From Pseudophaeomoniella oleicola (lineage: Eukaryota; Ascomycota; Eurotiomycetes; Phaeomoniellales; Phaeomoniellaceae), in NCBI GenBank assembly GCA_003868215.1, contig QWDQ01000005.1, positions 558,001 to 622,000 on the forward strand: a stretch of 64,000 bases of DNA. The letters are read 5' to 3'. The notes below the pieces were generated by a model that was not told where the DNA came from, ran no database searches, and was given only the letters and a program-made list of their open reading frames with translations. A program made the position numbers and the translations under genes. This document shows, in pieces, positions 1 to 10,588 of this stretch. Position 1 is the stretch's first letter. Each line of letters opens with the position of its first letter.

Positions 1-137
1 GCGTTCTACCGTAGTGTCCCGCGCAAGGCAAGGATTCCTGGGATTTAAATTAACAAGATCCTTACCCTATTCGGCGTCATTCGCGGGCAAGACGGCGAGG
101 CGGCTGTTTCATGGCGATCTACTAATTATCTCAGCAG

Positions 138-170
138 CCTGTTCCTGTTCCTGTTCCTGTTCCTGTTCCT
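138..170. repeat. (CCTGTT)n hexanucleotide array
   Basis: About five and a half tandem copies of CCTGTT lie in the intergenic left edge. It is a simple sequence repeat, probably length-variable between strains. Confidence 0.9.
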
Positions 171-265
171 ACTCGCCTCGTCGCCTAGTCCTGTGCCTGT
201 CTCCAATCCCTGCATCGACCCGCTAGATTGGCGACCCCTGAAACTGAGTCCTTTTATCCGTAGTT

Positions 266-275
266 ACTACGTAGT
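266..275. repeat. ACTACGTAGT palindrome (short copy)
   Basis: A 10-bp perfect palindrome, the shortest of four intergenic copies sharing the core ACTACGTAGT. Confidence 0.6.
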
Positions 276-394
276 TCAGTAATTATCACGGTGAATTCCT
301 TGTTCCTCTGGGGGATCGTTAACGGACGATGATCGGCTTTCAACCCCATTGCCCCATTTATCGATTAACCTGCCAGTAACTTCGCATCATTGTC

Positions 395-408
395 ATACTA
401 CGTAGTAT
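395..408. repeat. ATACTACGTAGTAT palindrome
   Basis: A 14-bp perfect inverted repeat. The same 14 bp, in a shared 17-bp stretch, recurs at 38448-38461, and a 12-bp core copy lies at 17857-17868. All copies are intergenic. Confidence 0.75.
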
Positions 409-671
409 ATACTACAATACGATAGATGCGAGATAGTGTTACTACAGTAACTCGATTCAGACGGACTATGTTCGGGGTGCTTGCCGGTTCATTGACCGCA
501 GCTGAATTCGCGAGGTCTATCTGGCCTAGGGTATTGCTAAGGTTGCATTGCACATCTCGTGATGCAGTACCTCGTAGGCAAAAAAATACATGGATTGCAG
601 AAGTCGCTCCCTCCTTCGGATTGCCAGCCTGCTCAGCAGCTCGGTTCTCTTCATAGGTAATATATGCAACA

Positions 672-2267
672 TCACGGCACAGGATGGCCAGGATAACCTC
701 CCGCGTCAGCCCTTACCCAGCGGACTCTTTCGGTAGCACCACCACCACCGCCATCCGATTCTCCTTCACTGTCCCCTTCTTCATCCGAATGAATCATCCC
801 GGCTAACCCTTCTGCTTCTGTTCCAAGAAATGGTGCACGTTCCTCGGGTTTTCTTCTCAGACTGACGCTGACGCTGATAGCTACTACGCTAAAACCATGA
901 ATGAGCGTACTACCGAGGACGGTGAAGCAGATTACAGGCCATATGATAATGGTAGCGATCTGACGATGAGTAAGAGGTTGCTCATAATGCGGCGGATGTG
1001 GATACGGTATTGAAGAATCGTGTTCTAACTGCGCTCGTGCCTCGATCGCAAGAAACAGCGCTCCGAGACCCATCGGGCCGAAGTGGCCAGCAAACAGTGA
1101 TTCGTTGAATGTGTAGATGTCCGGGATGAGATGCAGTTGATGAAGGGCAACCACGATAGGGATTCGCCGCATCAATATCAGTATTACAAGGAATGCAAGT
1201 AGCAGGAGGGGAGAGATGCGAGCATCTGATTGTGTGGGGTTCAAGGAGCCAGGGTCACTAGATATGAAGATCTGCGATGCTGGCAGGATCAATTTGGATG
1301 GCAACTGGTTAACATAGAACGTCATCTGTTCCCACGGCATAATTGCGCCCAGGTAGACGAACATGCTCGAGTTCAAGAGCAAATCCACAACATCGTTGAT
1401 GTATATCTCCCGGGTATGTTCAGCGTAGAAGCCATCTCTTGCAAAGCCGATACCTGCACCAAACGCGATCAAAAAATCATCCGACCCTAGGGTTGATCCG
1501 AAACCGACTGCTAGTGTTGCTAGGAGAAGATAGAATGCTAGAAAGGAAGGGCGACCGATGAAGTCTCTGAACTCGGAAAATCGCAGCGCATAATTCGCAC
1601 TTTGACCTATCACGAGTCCCAGGAAAATACCAAACGCACATTGCCAAAGCAGAGTAATGAGCACCCATTCTCGGACGGCATCTCCGGGTGCAGCATTGGT
1701 CAGAATGGCAAGTCCGACGTAGAGGAACGGAAACGAGACACCGTCGTTACATGCTGATTCTGCGGACAGCATGTGCTTGATCCGGGCCGGCACTCGCGTA
1801 GAGAACTTGGAGTTTGACAACACGGAGGCTGCCAATACCGGATCCGTAGGCGTGAGACAAGCGGCAATTATCAGTGCCGTAGGCCAAGATACTCGGAACA
1901 GTAGATGAGCGAATAGAGCCGCAACAAGCCAACCAAAGGCCATCACAGGGCCGAGCATCATGGCGACTGACTTCCAATGGCCATTGAGATAATATCTCGG
2001 CAGTTCAATACCGATCGCGAAACACTGCACGCCGAGGATCACACGGGTGACTTCCTGGACGACATCATCGTTGAGGCCCCATCTGATAGGATCAAATATG
2101 TTCAACGCACGAGGACCAATAATGATCCCAAACAGAAGGGCCAACGGAGGCTCTGATAAATGCAGGCGGTTGCGTATAAACCGAGAGAAGAGGGCATAAA
2201 CGATCAGAAAAGCTGATAATAGGAGATAGGTGACGTGTGGAGGTGTAGGCTCTATCTGGGACCACAT
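672..2267 (-). CDS. Na+(K+)/H+ antiporter, CPA1/Nha1-type
   Basis: A 531-residue polytopic membrane protein in one exon, starting at the ATG at 2267. It has about twelve hydrophobic segments, the transport-core motif TPTDPVLAASV near residues 138-148 and SAESACNDG near residues 168-176, both typical of fungal Nha1-type exchangers that export Na+ or K+ for H+ across the plasma membrane. The C-terminus is short and acidic/glycine-rich, whereas yeast Nha1 carries a long cytosolic tail, so this is a short-tailed version. A hydrophilic stretch near residues 319-340 sits between two membrane segments. It could hide an intron, but I found no splice pair that keeps the frame. The function is salt and pH homeostasis by family knowledge; ion selectivity cannot be read from sequence. 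Confidence 0.88.
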   Translation of the reverse strand: MWSQIEPTPPHVTYLLLSAFLIVYALFSRFIRNRLHLSEPPLALLFGIIIGPRALNIFDPIRWGLNDDVVQEVTRVILGVQCFAIGIELPRYYLNGHWKSVAMMLGPVMAFGWLVAALFAHLLFRVSWPTALIIAACLTPTDPVLAASVLSNSKFSTRVPARIKHMLSAESACNDGVSFPFLYVGLAILTNAAPGDAVREWVLITLLWQCAFGIFLGLVIGQSANYALRFSEFRDFIGRPSFLAFYLLLATLAVGFGSTLGSDDFLIAFGAGIGFARDGFYAEHTREIYINDVVDLLLNSSMFVYLGAIMPWEQMTFYVNQLPSKLILPASQIFISSDPGSLNPTQSDARISPLLLLAFLVILILMRRIPIVVALHQLHLIPDIYTFNESLFAGHFGPMGLGALFLAIEARAQLEHDSSIPYPHPPHYEQPLTHRQIATIIIWPVICFTVLGSTLIHGFSVVAISVSVSLRRKPEERAPFLGTEAEGLAGMIHSDEEGDSEGESDGGGGGATERVRWVRADAGGYPGHPVP

Positions 2268-2893
2268 GCTTTTATATCTCGACAGAGACGAGTCAAGAGG
2301 TTCTTAGTTATCTCTTTTGAGAAGGGCATGCGAGGGCATCGTTATAATCAGAACATGAAGGATTGGCTTCTCATGGATGGCACCGTTCAAGGACGATAGA
2401 GTAGCAAAAGTAACCAAGGTGTCGCGGTAATAAAATCAGTGACGGAAGACAAACAATAAATAACGTTTTACCATGGCGCTTGATTTCAAGGAAACAACTG
2501 CAGCTTATATGTTGGTCATCAGACCACCTACTGAGTCGATTATCAACATCTCAACCGATGAGTTGTCATCATGATCGTGCTTCAAGCAGAAACAATTACC
2601 AATCCCGATTATCCCTAAAGGCATCCAGACTCATAGTCCATCAAGAACCACCAACGTTACCCGACCGCATGAAAGCTGCGAGCACGACGTGTTCCGGAAC
2701 ACTAATGTCAAGTACTACGTGATCTACGAAACAAGCCATAGAAATGCAAGAGGAAGACATAAATTCTCATTTTCCATACCATTAAGGCTAATCGATCGTA
2801 AAGCATCACTAAGCTAATGTACAATGGTTCCCTCCCCGATTACCAGCTGGAGGCAGTGCTGTTGCATAGGATGCTTCAAGCCCGATTCACTTG
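2268..2893. other. intergenic
   Basis: This is the gap between two minus-strand genes: the upstream region of the antiporter and the 3' region of the His-rich protein. No gene-like frame or repeat is seen. Confidence 0.6.
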
Positions 2894-5800
2894 CTAATCG
2901 ACTCGGGCCTGATTAGCATAATTGCCACCTGGTGCTTCACCATGTTGGACTTGGTTATGACCACCTGCAGCTGTTGGACGGTCTCCCTGGTTCACTGCGA
3001 AGTCATTGTCTGATACTGAAGCAGCCGACTCATCATGGTAGCCCGCTGGAGGGTCCTTGTGAAGAACATTTCTGCCATGCTTCAGGTGCTCACCCTCGTC
3101 AGTAACCATGGTTGACGGCGTGTCGCCTTCATGAAGGGCACCACGTCCATGGTTCTTGTCATTATCGTATGCAGTGGGTTCAGCAACACCGGTGCCACCT
3201 ACAGCCATAGCGTCTTGATCATTTCTGCGCTCGTCAATCGCCTGTTCGCCAGATTCGTCGTGATCCTTATGACGGTGGAGAATTCGATCTAGAAGCCCCG
3301 GCTTCTTCTCCTTTCCTTCCTCGTGAGAGGAAGACTTTTCAGCTTCCTTCTCTCTTGCGGCCACAAGTTTCTCATGCTCTTTCTGTTCATGTTCTCTTTG
3401 TTTCTCAAGCTCCTTTTCGTGCTTCTTCTCCTCGTGCGTATGATGCCTCTCTTCCTTTGCAATTGCTTTCTCGTGGGCCTTTTGCTCCGCTCTGTGCTCT
3501 TTGACCAATTCCTTCTCGTGCGCCTTCTGCTCCTTGGCGAGTTCCTTCTCATAAGCCTTGTGCTGGGCCAATCGCTCTTTTTCAGCCTTTTCGGCCTCGT
3601 GCTTGGAGACTTCATGAGCCGCTGCGCCCGTGCCAGCACCAGCGGCAGTTCCTGCTGCAGCATCGCGACCAAGGTGATCCTCTTTTCGGAGCTTTTGGCC
3701 TGTCTCGCCTCTTGACGGATCTTGGTGACCCGAGACACCGCCATCGTAAGTCGAATGGGGTTGCTTAGGCTCCACAGGTACTCTTGGCTCATGTGGTTGA
3801 ATTGGTTGGCGAGGTTCATGAGAAGCTCTGTAGCGCTCAGCTTCATAGGCAGCTCCACCTAAACCGGCACCAGTACCGCCGACGATAGCAGCATCTCTGT
3901 TACGATGACTGTGACCTTCGTATGGTTGGGTAGCCTCATGGCTGGTTGCCCCAGTAGTGGTTTGGTTTCCCGTGGAGTAGGTTTGAGCTGGGTCATGAGT
4001 ATGAGATGATCTTGGATCATGGCCTTGATTATCATATGATTGAGGGGTCGAGTTATGCGGGTGATGATGACGTTCAGCTTCATAAGCGGCCCCGCCGACT
4101 CCGGCCACTCCTGCACCAGCAAGTGCGGCGTCTTGGCCGCGATGAGTATCGCGTTCCGCAGGAGATCGGTTTCCTGGTGCGGTGGTTCTGGTGTGGTAGT
4201 CTGTGGCGTTATCCTGTGTACGGGTGGAATTTCGCAGAGGATCCTGGGTAGCATGGTCATGGTGGTGGCGGTGGTGATTTGCTTCGTAGGCTGCACCGCC
4301 AGCGAGAGCAGTGTCTCTCGCTCTGTGATCATTTTCGTGAAGCGGAGTCTCTCGAGACTCTGTTGTGGGCCTTCCTTGGGTGACTGGTGCAGACTCTCTG
4401 TGGCCGGGGTGCTCATCACTATGGGTGTTCCGCTGGGTAGCGCCGCCCACTCGCTGTTGACGACCTTCCTTTTCATGGTGGTGCTTGCCGAGCTCATGTG
4501 CTGCAATACCTGCAGTGCCAACGCCAGCTGCGGTTTCAGTAGCGTCTCTGGTAGCGTGATCGTGACTTCCTTGAGTTACCGGGTCGTCGTAATGAGTTGT
4601 GCCCTCTCTTCTTGCCGAATGAGTGGGTTGCTTCGGCGGCGTTGCAATTCCAGAAGTCCCCGAAGGCTCATGTTGACCATTGTCGATGTGCTGTAGGAAG
4701 GACGGTGCTTTGGTAGAGCCATGAGCAGGTCTGACATGTGAGCTTACATCTGCGCCATGTTCACGTTCTCCGTCGTCACCAGGGCTTGCATGCCAATCAT
4801 TGTGATAATCTTTCTCGTCAGATCGACCGGTAGATGTTGCGCCTTCTGCGTTCTTCTCGTTCCTCTGCGTCAGACCTGCAGCGGCAGCTCCACCGGCCAA
4901 AGCACCTGCAGCCTTTCCCGTGATACCAGTATCCTGGTTGGATGATTTATTGTGAGTCGTGGTCTTCTCACGTTGAGCTCGTTCCGCGGTATCAGCAGCA
5001 CCTTGAGTGGTGTGCCTGGAGGCATCGTTCCCAGCGGAAACGTCGTCTCTCTCTTTGTGATGTTTCTCCGCTTCGTAACCACCGACTCCCACAGCAGCTG
5101 CTCCTGCGGCAAGTGTACCAGCAGCATGTTCGTACAAACCAGATGACTGGTTAGTATTGGTTCCTGAAGCCGTGTTATCAGGGACACCGGACTGATAATC
5201 CCGTGAGTCTATAGCTGGGCCCCTTCTTTCAATAGTACCAGCATCTGCAGTGTTCGAGTGAGGACTTGTCGTATTGGACGGAGTCTCTCTGGATGGTGCC
5301 TGAGACGAAGACGGAACACTGTGATTGTCGTGATTTCTACGCTCCTGATATTCATGTGCGCCAAGTGCAGCTCCTCCAGCAGCTAAGCCAGCGTCACGTC
5401 CGGCACGGGATCTTTCTCCATGTTGTTGCTGAGTAGATGATGAGGGAGTTGCTCTCTTCTCATGCTCGGGAAGAGCTCCAGCAGCACCACCGTAGTTCCC
5501 GGTTTGGCGAGGACCACCATAGTCACTCCGTGTGGATGGCTGAGATGGGGTAGGTTGACTTTGAGCACTCGGAGCGCTCTTGCCTCCGTCCACCCGTGGA
5601 TCTAGTTTGGAGGTACGGTATGGATTCTCGGCAGGAAACTGTCCTGGCATCCGATCATCTTGAGTAGGTTGTTCATGTGCCTTCCAAGCTTTGTCAGCTG
5701 CTGTGGAAGTGACTCCAGATGATCCAGCGCCAACGCTGTGATCTGTGCGAGTCTGTCTGTTGGGTTCCTGGGAATTTCCAATAACGCCCGATCTAATACT

Positions 5801-6150
5801 AGCTGTACTAGCATCTTCTGTGGCTGGGGCATTAGACATCGAAGTGCTCGAGCCTGTAGGTTCCGTCGAGCCTGTAGGCTCTGTCGACTCTGGAGTTCTG
5901 GTGGCCGATGGTGCGGAACTGTCTGCACCGGCTGCACTGAGGTGAGAGCCTTCACCAGTCACCTTGCCTGAGTTGGCTGAATGATCAGACTGCTCTGGTT
6001 GGTTATCTGCAGTGTTTCCAGATCCATACAGTGTCTCATCATCCTGGGCCTTGCCAGGAGAACTGAGTTGAATGTTAGCTTAAGTGACTACAAGGAAACG
6101 GATGTCTGAGAAAGAAGAGCGCCTTACAAGACTGATCTGAGCATCTCCAT
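2894..6150 (-). CDS. glycine-zipper / histidine-cluster repeat protein, unknown function
   Basis: Two exons are inferred: 6128-6150 (23 nt, ATG at 6150) and 2894-6062, with a 65-bp intron (GTAAGG donor, CTAAC branch, CAG acceptor). This gives 1063 residues. The protein is hydrophilic and low-complexity but carries eight modules (about residues 227-250, 318-342, 389-406, 512-535, 588-602, 649-670, 729-750, 805-825). Each pairs an RDA-type lead-in with a Gly/Ala-rich glycine-zipper segment, most ending in AYEAE or a similar turn and a His cluster. Residues about 825-920 are Lys/Glu/His heptads, probably coiled coil, followed by GLLDRILHRHKDHD near 929-942. There is no signal peptide or enzyme motif. 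It resembles stress-hydrophilin or LEA-like fungal proteins in composition only; metal binding by the His clusters is possible. The frame stays open upstream of the first internal GTG, which supports the short first exon. Confidence 0.8.
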
Positions 6151-8775
6151 ATTGTCGTGATATTGGACGAAGAGTCTCAAACGTGAAGATGATCAGGATC
6201 AGAGAAGATAATTTGGATGGAAAGAAGATCAGAAAAAGTGAAATCAAGGGAGAAGGAGGTTATTAAGGTAACAGCGTCCACGGTAGGAGATTGACAGTGT
6301 GAGACCGAGGTTATTTGTACACCGGTAACATGCATCATCATCATCATTATGGGCCGTGCCTACACCGTACAAGAGGTGCACGTAGTAGTAGCATTGAACT
6401 GAATGGGGTAAACAGAACGTCATATTGACTACGCCATCGTAGCACTAGAGAGTTTAATTGTCTACTGTCAGCATCGAAGCCTGATTTCTGGCAATTCACT
6501 AAGAGCTTATTGAGTAACAGTTTTCTTTACTTCACCCAGGCAGTGGCGTAACGATCTCTATGTGGGGTTCAGCTCGTGGCTAGAATGTGGAGGAGGAGTA
6601 AGGACAAGGGAGGAGATGCTCTTACTAGGCAAATGAGAGTAAAGGGCAGGAGGACTTTTGATCAGCAGACGAGAGAGATAACACTACCTTAATGGCAAGT
6701 GAGAAAGGACAAAAAAATTACAGACAGTATAGATAGGTGTTCACAGCACCCTGATGGCCTTGCTTAACGTCTTGTACAGAATCAGATCATTGCCTCCATG
6801 TTAGGCAGTAGGCTGAGATAGACGGCACCAGCCACACTCTCACCAGGCTGGATCTGAATTAACTTCTGGCTTCAACAAGGAGTGGGAACGTTGAGAGACA
6901 TGGACCCTTGTGAGAACTGTGACGGGCTGATGAAGAGCCAAAAAGACGGTTGATGAGATCATTCCCATGATGCACGAGATGCTCTTCTGGTGCCTCCAAA
7001 AGCTTCTCCTCCACAGTCTTTGCGGAATCGGGAAATGGTCAGAGCAGAAAGATCAAGGAAGCAGGCCATCGGTTACTCCGCTATGATCCAATCGGGCATC
7101 ACTTGTACGATCATCACTTTGCTGCTCGCCAAAAGTAGAAGTGAACCAGCAAGACAAGGCAGGGATCTAGGTTCTCTCGCTTACAACTATTGAGAACATC
7201 GTTGTACAGGAAAACACTCCAGCTGTAAGGTTCAAGAGGCCAATGGAAGAACGAAGCACCCTTCTACGAAAAAGATCGTGTACTCAATGTACTGACCGAA
7301 CAGGTTTGCTCGTCTCATGAACAACCCACCCTACGACCAATTTCAAAAATCTCTGCCATTTTATGAACTCTGTATTGTCACTTTTCGTGTTGCCATCAAT
7401 GGCGCCAAGCTTTTCGTACAATATTTTCTTCTGATGATTGTTGTACCAAGGGAGTGCCGCCCCCAAAAAGGGATCATCGATCTCCAGCATGAATTGATGA
7501 TCTGCCGGGGGATCGTCATCATCCTGGTTCATTAGCCAACCTAGGTCCTGCTACGGGATTTTTTTGATTGATATCTCACTCCAGACGATGAGACTGCACC
7601 TATTTCTCTCAAGACTCATGTCTGAATACACAATGTAATGCGGAAGGAATTCATTTGGACAAGTGAACAAGCCCAATCTTTCCAGCCAGGCCACCGACGC
7701 TGCTTTGTGTCCAGTGCCAAACTGCAGTCTGGATTTTTCTTCTATTTCACCATTTCGGGTCAATACCATAATGGGGGACCTTGGAAAACATTTGTTTCCC
7801 CGGGGTCCCCTATCAATCAGGTCCTCTGGCGTGGATGTAGACAAGGACTTGGCTTCCGCACCATTGTGACAGGGCTCATCAGAACAGAGTCGTGGGGTGC
7901 CCTACCCCGTCCATCCTTCACACCGGGAATATCCATAGCCGCTTCAAACCTTCCCAGCGACAGGTTTGAATGGACGCACGACTGTAGTTGGAACTGTTAC
8001 GAATGAAAATACCGGTTTAGGGAAGGTCACCGGAGGAATGAAGCAGTTAGAGTGCAAAGTGATGAACACGCAATTTGTGGATAACGAGCATAGAAGTACG
8101 CTGACTCGCCGATAAAGGAATACAAAGGCAGATGGGCGTCAATATACCATCAAGAGCACACTGAAATGAAAACGTGGGATGAGTTGAACAATAAGATGGT
8201 ACATAATTGCATATTATCCAGTCAGGCCCTGTAATTGCTTCTAGGCCAACTCATCCCTTCTCGCTTATCGAGAGGAGGGGATATTTTTTATCACGACCCC
8301 TGAACACCTGCATCCTTACCTAACAATCGATTTTCCACTGGCGCTCGGCGATGGTTCCAATGCAACGTGCGCCGGGAGTTTGCCGGAAGCTTGCGGGGTT
8401 TAAGGAAAGTCAACGGACTTAGCCTACCTTATGTAGTTTGGTTCTGTTCATTCATACAGAACCCCCCCTGCGGCTGTCATTATCTCTCTGCTATCTTCTG
8501 CTTTCCGACTCTTTCCAAAATGGCGCATTGGTCCTGAACGCCCATTTGAAAGAGCCATTAAGGAAATCCTAGACATTGCCATCTTTTCCCTCTGTCCTCT
8601 GCTCTAGTGTCCCGACATCCCCATTCAACAGAGATGCTCCTCCGATAGCAACACGACACATGAATCGACACACTCCATTTCCGTACCGGAAATCCCGCTT
8701 GCCGATATCTGAGCCAATCCGATCATCCTGGCTACCCTCGTCGTCGCTGTTGTGTCATCATAGCGCATTTTCAAC
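6151..8775. other. long intergenic region
   Basis: About 2.6 kb separates two divergently transcribed genes. Apart from the minus-strand candidate relic at 7284-7893, I see no supported gene. The last 300 bp before 8776 are CT-rich and promoter-like. Confidence 0.5.
7284..7893 (-). pseudogene. possible decayed gene or undetected exons
   Basis: One minus-strand frame stays open for about 200 codons except for a single in-frame TAG at 7551-7553. The translation on both sides reads like a globular protein: AWLERLGLFTCPNEFLPHY on one side, then PWYNNHQKKILYEKLGA after the stop. No ATG begins the frame and no domain is recognised. A 29-bp GT..AG pair spans the stop but is too short to be a normal intron. 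It may be a relic of a gene, part of a spliced gene I cannot assemble, or chance. Confidence 0.28.
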
Positions 8776-9556
8776 ATGCCATTTCGTGCTCGACTGAAGA
8801 AAGCCTTCAGTCGCTCCTCAACAGGCTCAAGTTCTACGTCGGTAGCAAGCACTACCTCTAGCGGTCTCCCGATCGAATATTACAAGGAGGACGAGATACC
8901 AAGATCGAAATATCGGGGCCCATGGAACCAAGCCCACCAAGACAGACTGAAATCCTTCACTTTCGACTTTGGCCGAAGAGCCAGTTTTCAAGGAAGAACC
9001 AGTTTTCAAGGTAGTGAATACTCGCCTGCGCAGACGAGAGCCCATAGCAGACGCAGTAGCTGGACGAGCAACAAGAGACCAAGCAGACCAAACAGTCGCC
9101 CTGGAAGCATAAGCGGAAGATCGACAAAGTCCGATGGCAAGCCTAGTAGAGTTGACCAAGTTCTTGAGGCAGAAGGTGACGACGATATCTACAATGGTAA
9201 GTAGATGCTCTCTATCACGACGTTGCAGCAGCAGTGTTCCGTCATACACTCTTGCAAGTCTTTGCCCTTCCCATCAATCGTGGCTAATATTCCTCTCCAC
9301 CATAGTCGGCATGTCCCGTCGTACCACCCGCGAAAGACGAGGTCCCTTCCTAGACGAAAACAATCCCGAAGCATCCAGCAGCGAAGAAAGAGAAGGCGGA
9401 GCAGAATTAGGCCTGGACCTGGCACGACAAGCCACTGTAACGCAGCCCCAACTAGACCTAGAAAGCGACACCCCTCTTCCTGAAGACGAACTGACGAAAG
9501 CATTGACGGAAGCGACCTTGAAACCTCCGAAATCCGCGGGGAAGGCATCACGATGA
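8776..9556 (+). CDS. conserved fungal protein, unknown function
   Basis: Two exons, 8776-9196 and 9306-9556, are joined across a 109-bp intron (GTAAGT donor, TAG acceptor), giving 223 residues. The N-terminus is basic (MPFRARLKKAF), followed by a Ser-rich segment and the block PRSKYRGPWNQAHQDRL near residues 42-58. That block feels familiar from short Pezizomycotina proteins; this is recollection, not a search. The middle is Arg/Ser-rich and looks disordered, and the end is acidic. There is no membrane segment or catalytic motif. A nearly exact 15-bp tandem repeat (about 8973-9010) encodes a duplicated SFQGRT/SFQGSE. The splice site rests on frame continuity. Confidence 0.75.
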
Positions 9557-10588
9557 TGACCGTAATGTACAGTCGGCAGAGAGCGTGGATTTTCTTCCTG
9601 GGAGAACAAAAGAGATCCGGACGCCGTGAGTGGTCCGGGACTTGTATATTGAACTGTTCCGAGTATCTTTTCTCTCTCATCTAGACGGACAAGGCGCATC
9701 ACTTAACAACATAACAACAAGGATTGGAAACATTAACAAAAGGAGTGGGGGGTGTTATATGGCATTGCATTTGTGTTCTTCCGGTTCTGGAAACTGTTTC
9801 CATAGAGAAGGGCGGGGGGGCTTCATGATCGGCGTTGACACGGCAATTTTCTGCGGGCGGGCTCCTAGATCTCTTGTCTTTTCAAATCTCCGTGGAGTAT
9901 GGGGAGAGTTAGAGAGAGCCAGAGGAGATCTCTCTCTCTCTCTCTCTCTTACATTCTTGTATATAAATTATCTTTCTTCACTTTTCTTTCCTCCTCCCCC
10001 TTCTCCTCCTATCTGCTCCAAAAGACCCGACCAGATCGAAAGGACCGAAAATGGAGGATCTGGGTGTATTTTTCTCCTTTCTGCCTGTAAAATCTGATCG
10101 GACTTGTGTTCAATTGCTTGTCATGGTATAGCAAATATGTACTACGCAAACGGTTTACCTTACCTTACTTCTTTATAGCGTCTTGGAGGTTTCTTTTGGG
10201 GTGTGTGGTGGGTATAAGGTATAGAGATAGAGTCTCCCGTGTTTGAAGTTTTTGGGAGTTGTCCCGGAGGAAATGAATGGCTAGAAAAGGGAAAGGAGGT
10301 GAAGGTAGGTGACAAGATTAAGTTTAGGTGTGACCAGGGTCATTATTCTCAATGTATGGGGTCGTACTTTAGGTGTGTTTATGGGTATGAGGGGATCGGC
10401 TGTAGTGGCACAGAGGACGGGCCATTAAGGAGGGGGTTGTAGTATTGTCGGGGCGGAGGATCGGATGATCCCAACGAGAGATTTGAGAGGGAGAGGTAGA
10501 CTCAATCACCAGCTTGTTTTATAATAAGCCTACATACGGGCCGTAGAGGGAGTTTGGGTAGACGATATTGAGGCCAAGGGTCAAGCTA
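9557..10588. other. intergenic between convergent genes
   Basis: These are 3' regions of two convergent genes. The gap contains a CT dinucleotide run at about 9929-9949 and G-rich stretches. Short open frames here show no family features. Confidence 0.55.
9929..9949. repeat. (TC)n dinucleotide run
   Basis: About ten TC units lie in the 3' region between two convergent genes. Confidence 0.85.

Larger units (their letters stand above)
1..671. other. intergenic, left edge
   Basis: No convincing coding region is seen. It holds a short CCTGTT hexanucleotide array and two TACTACGTAGTA-type palindromes, listed separately. The short open frames here have no recognisable motif and start at non-ATG codons or lack context. 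Confidence 0.6.

Noticed and set aside
1226-1313. Possible intron in the Na+/H+ antiporter hydrophilic loop
   Set aside because: The GT..AG pair is 88 bp and would break the frame; donor GTTAAC is poor.
3289-4696. Several open frames overlapping the His-rich protein on both strands
   Set aside because: They follow from the repetitive low-complexity DNA; only the long minus frame has a regular module structure.
10239-10442. Small Cys-containing plus-strand frame downstream of the WSC gene
   Set aside because: It starts at GTG, lies in the G-rich 3' region between convergent genes and has no signal peptide or family resemblance.
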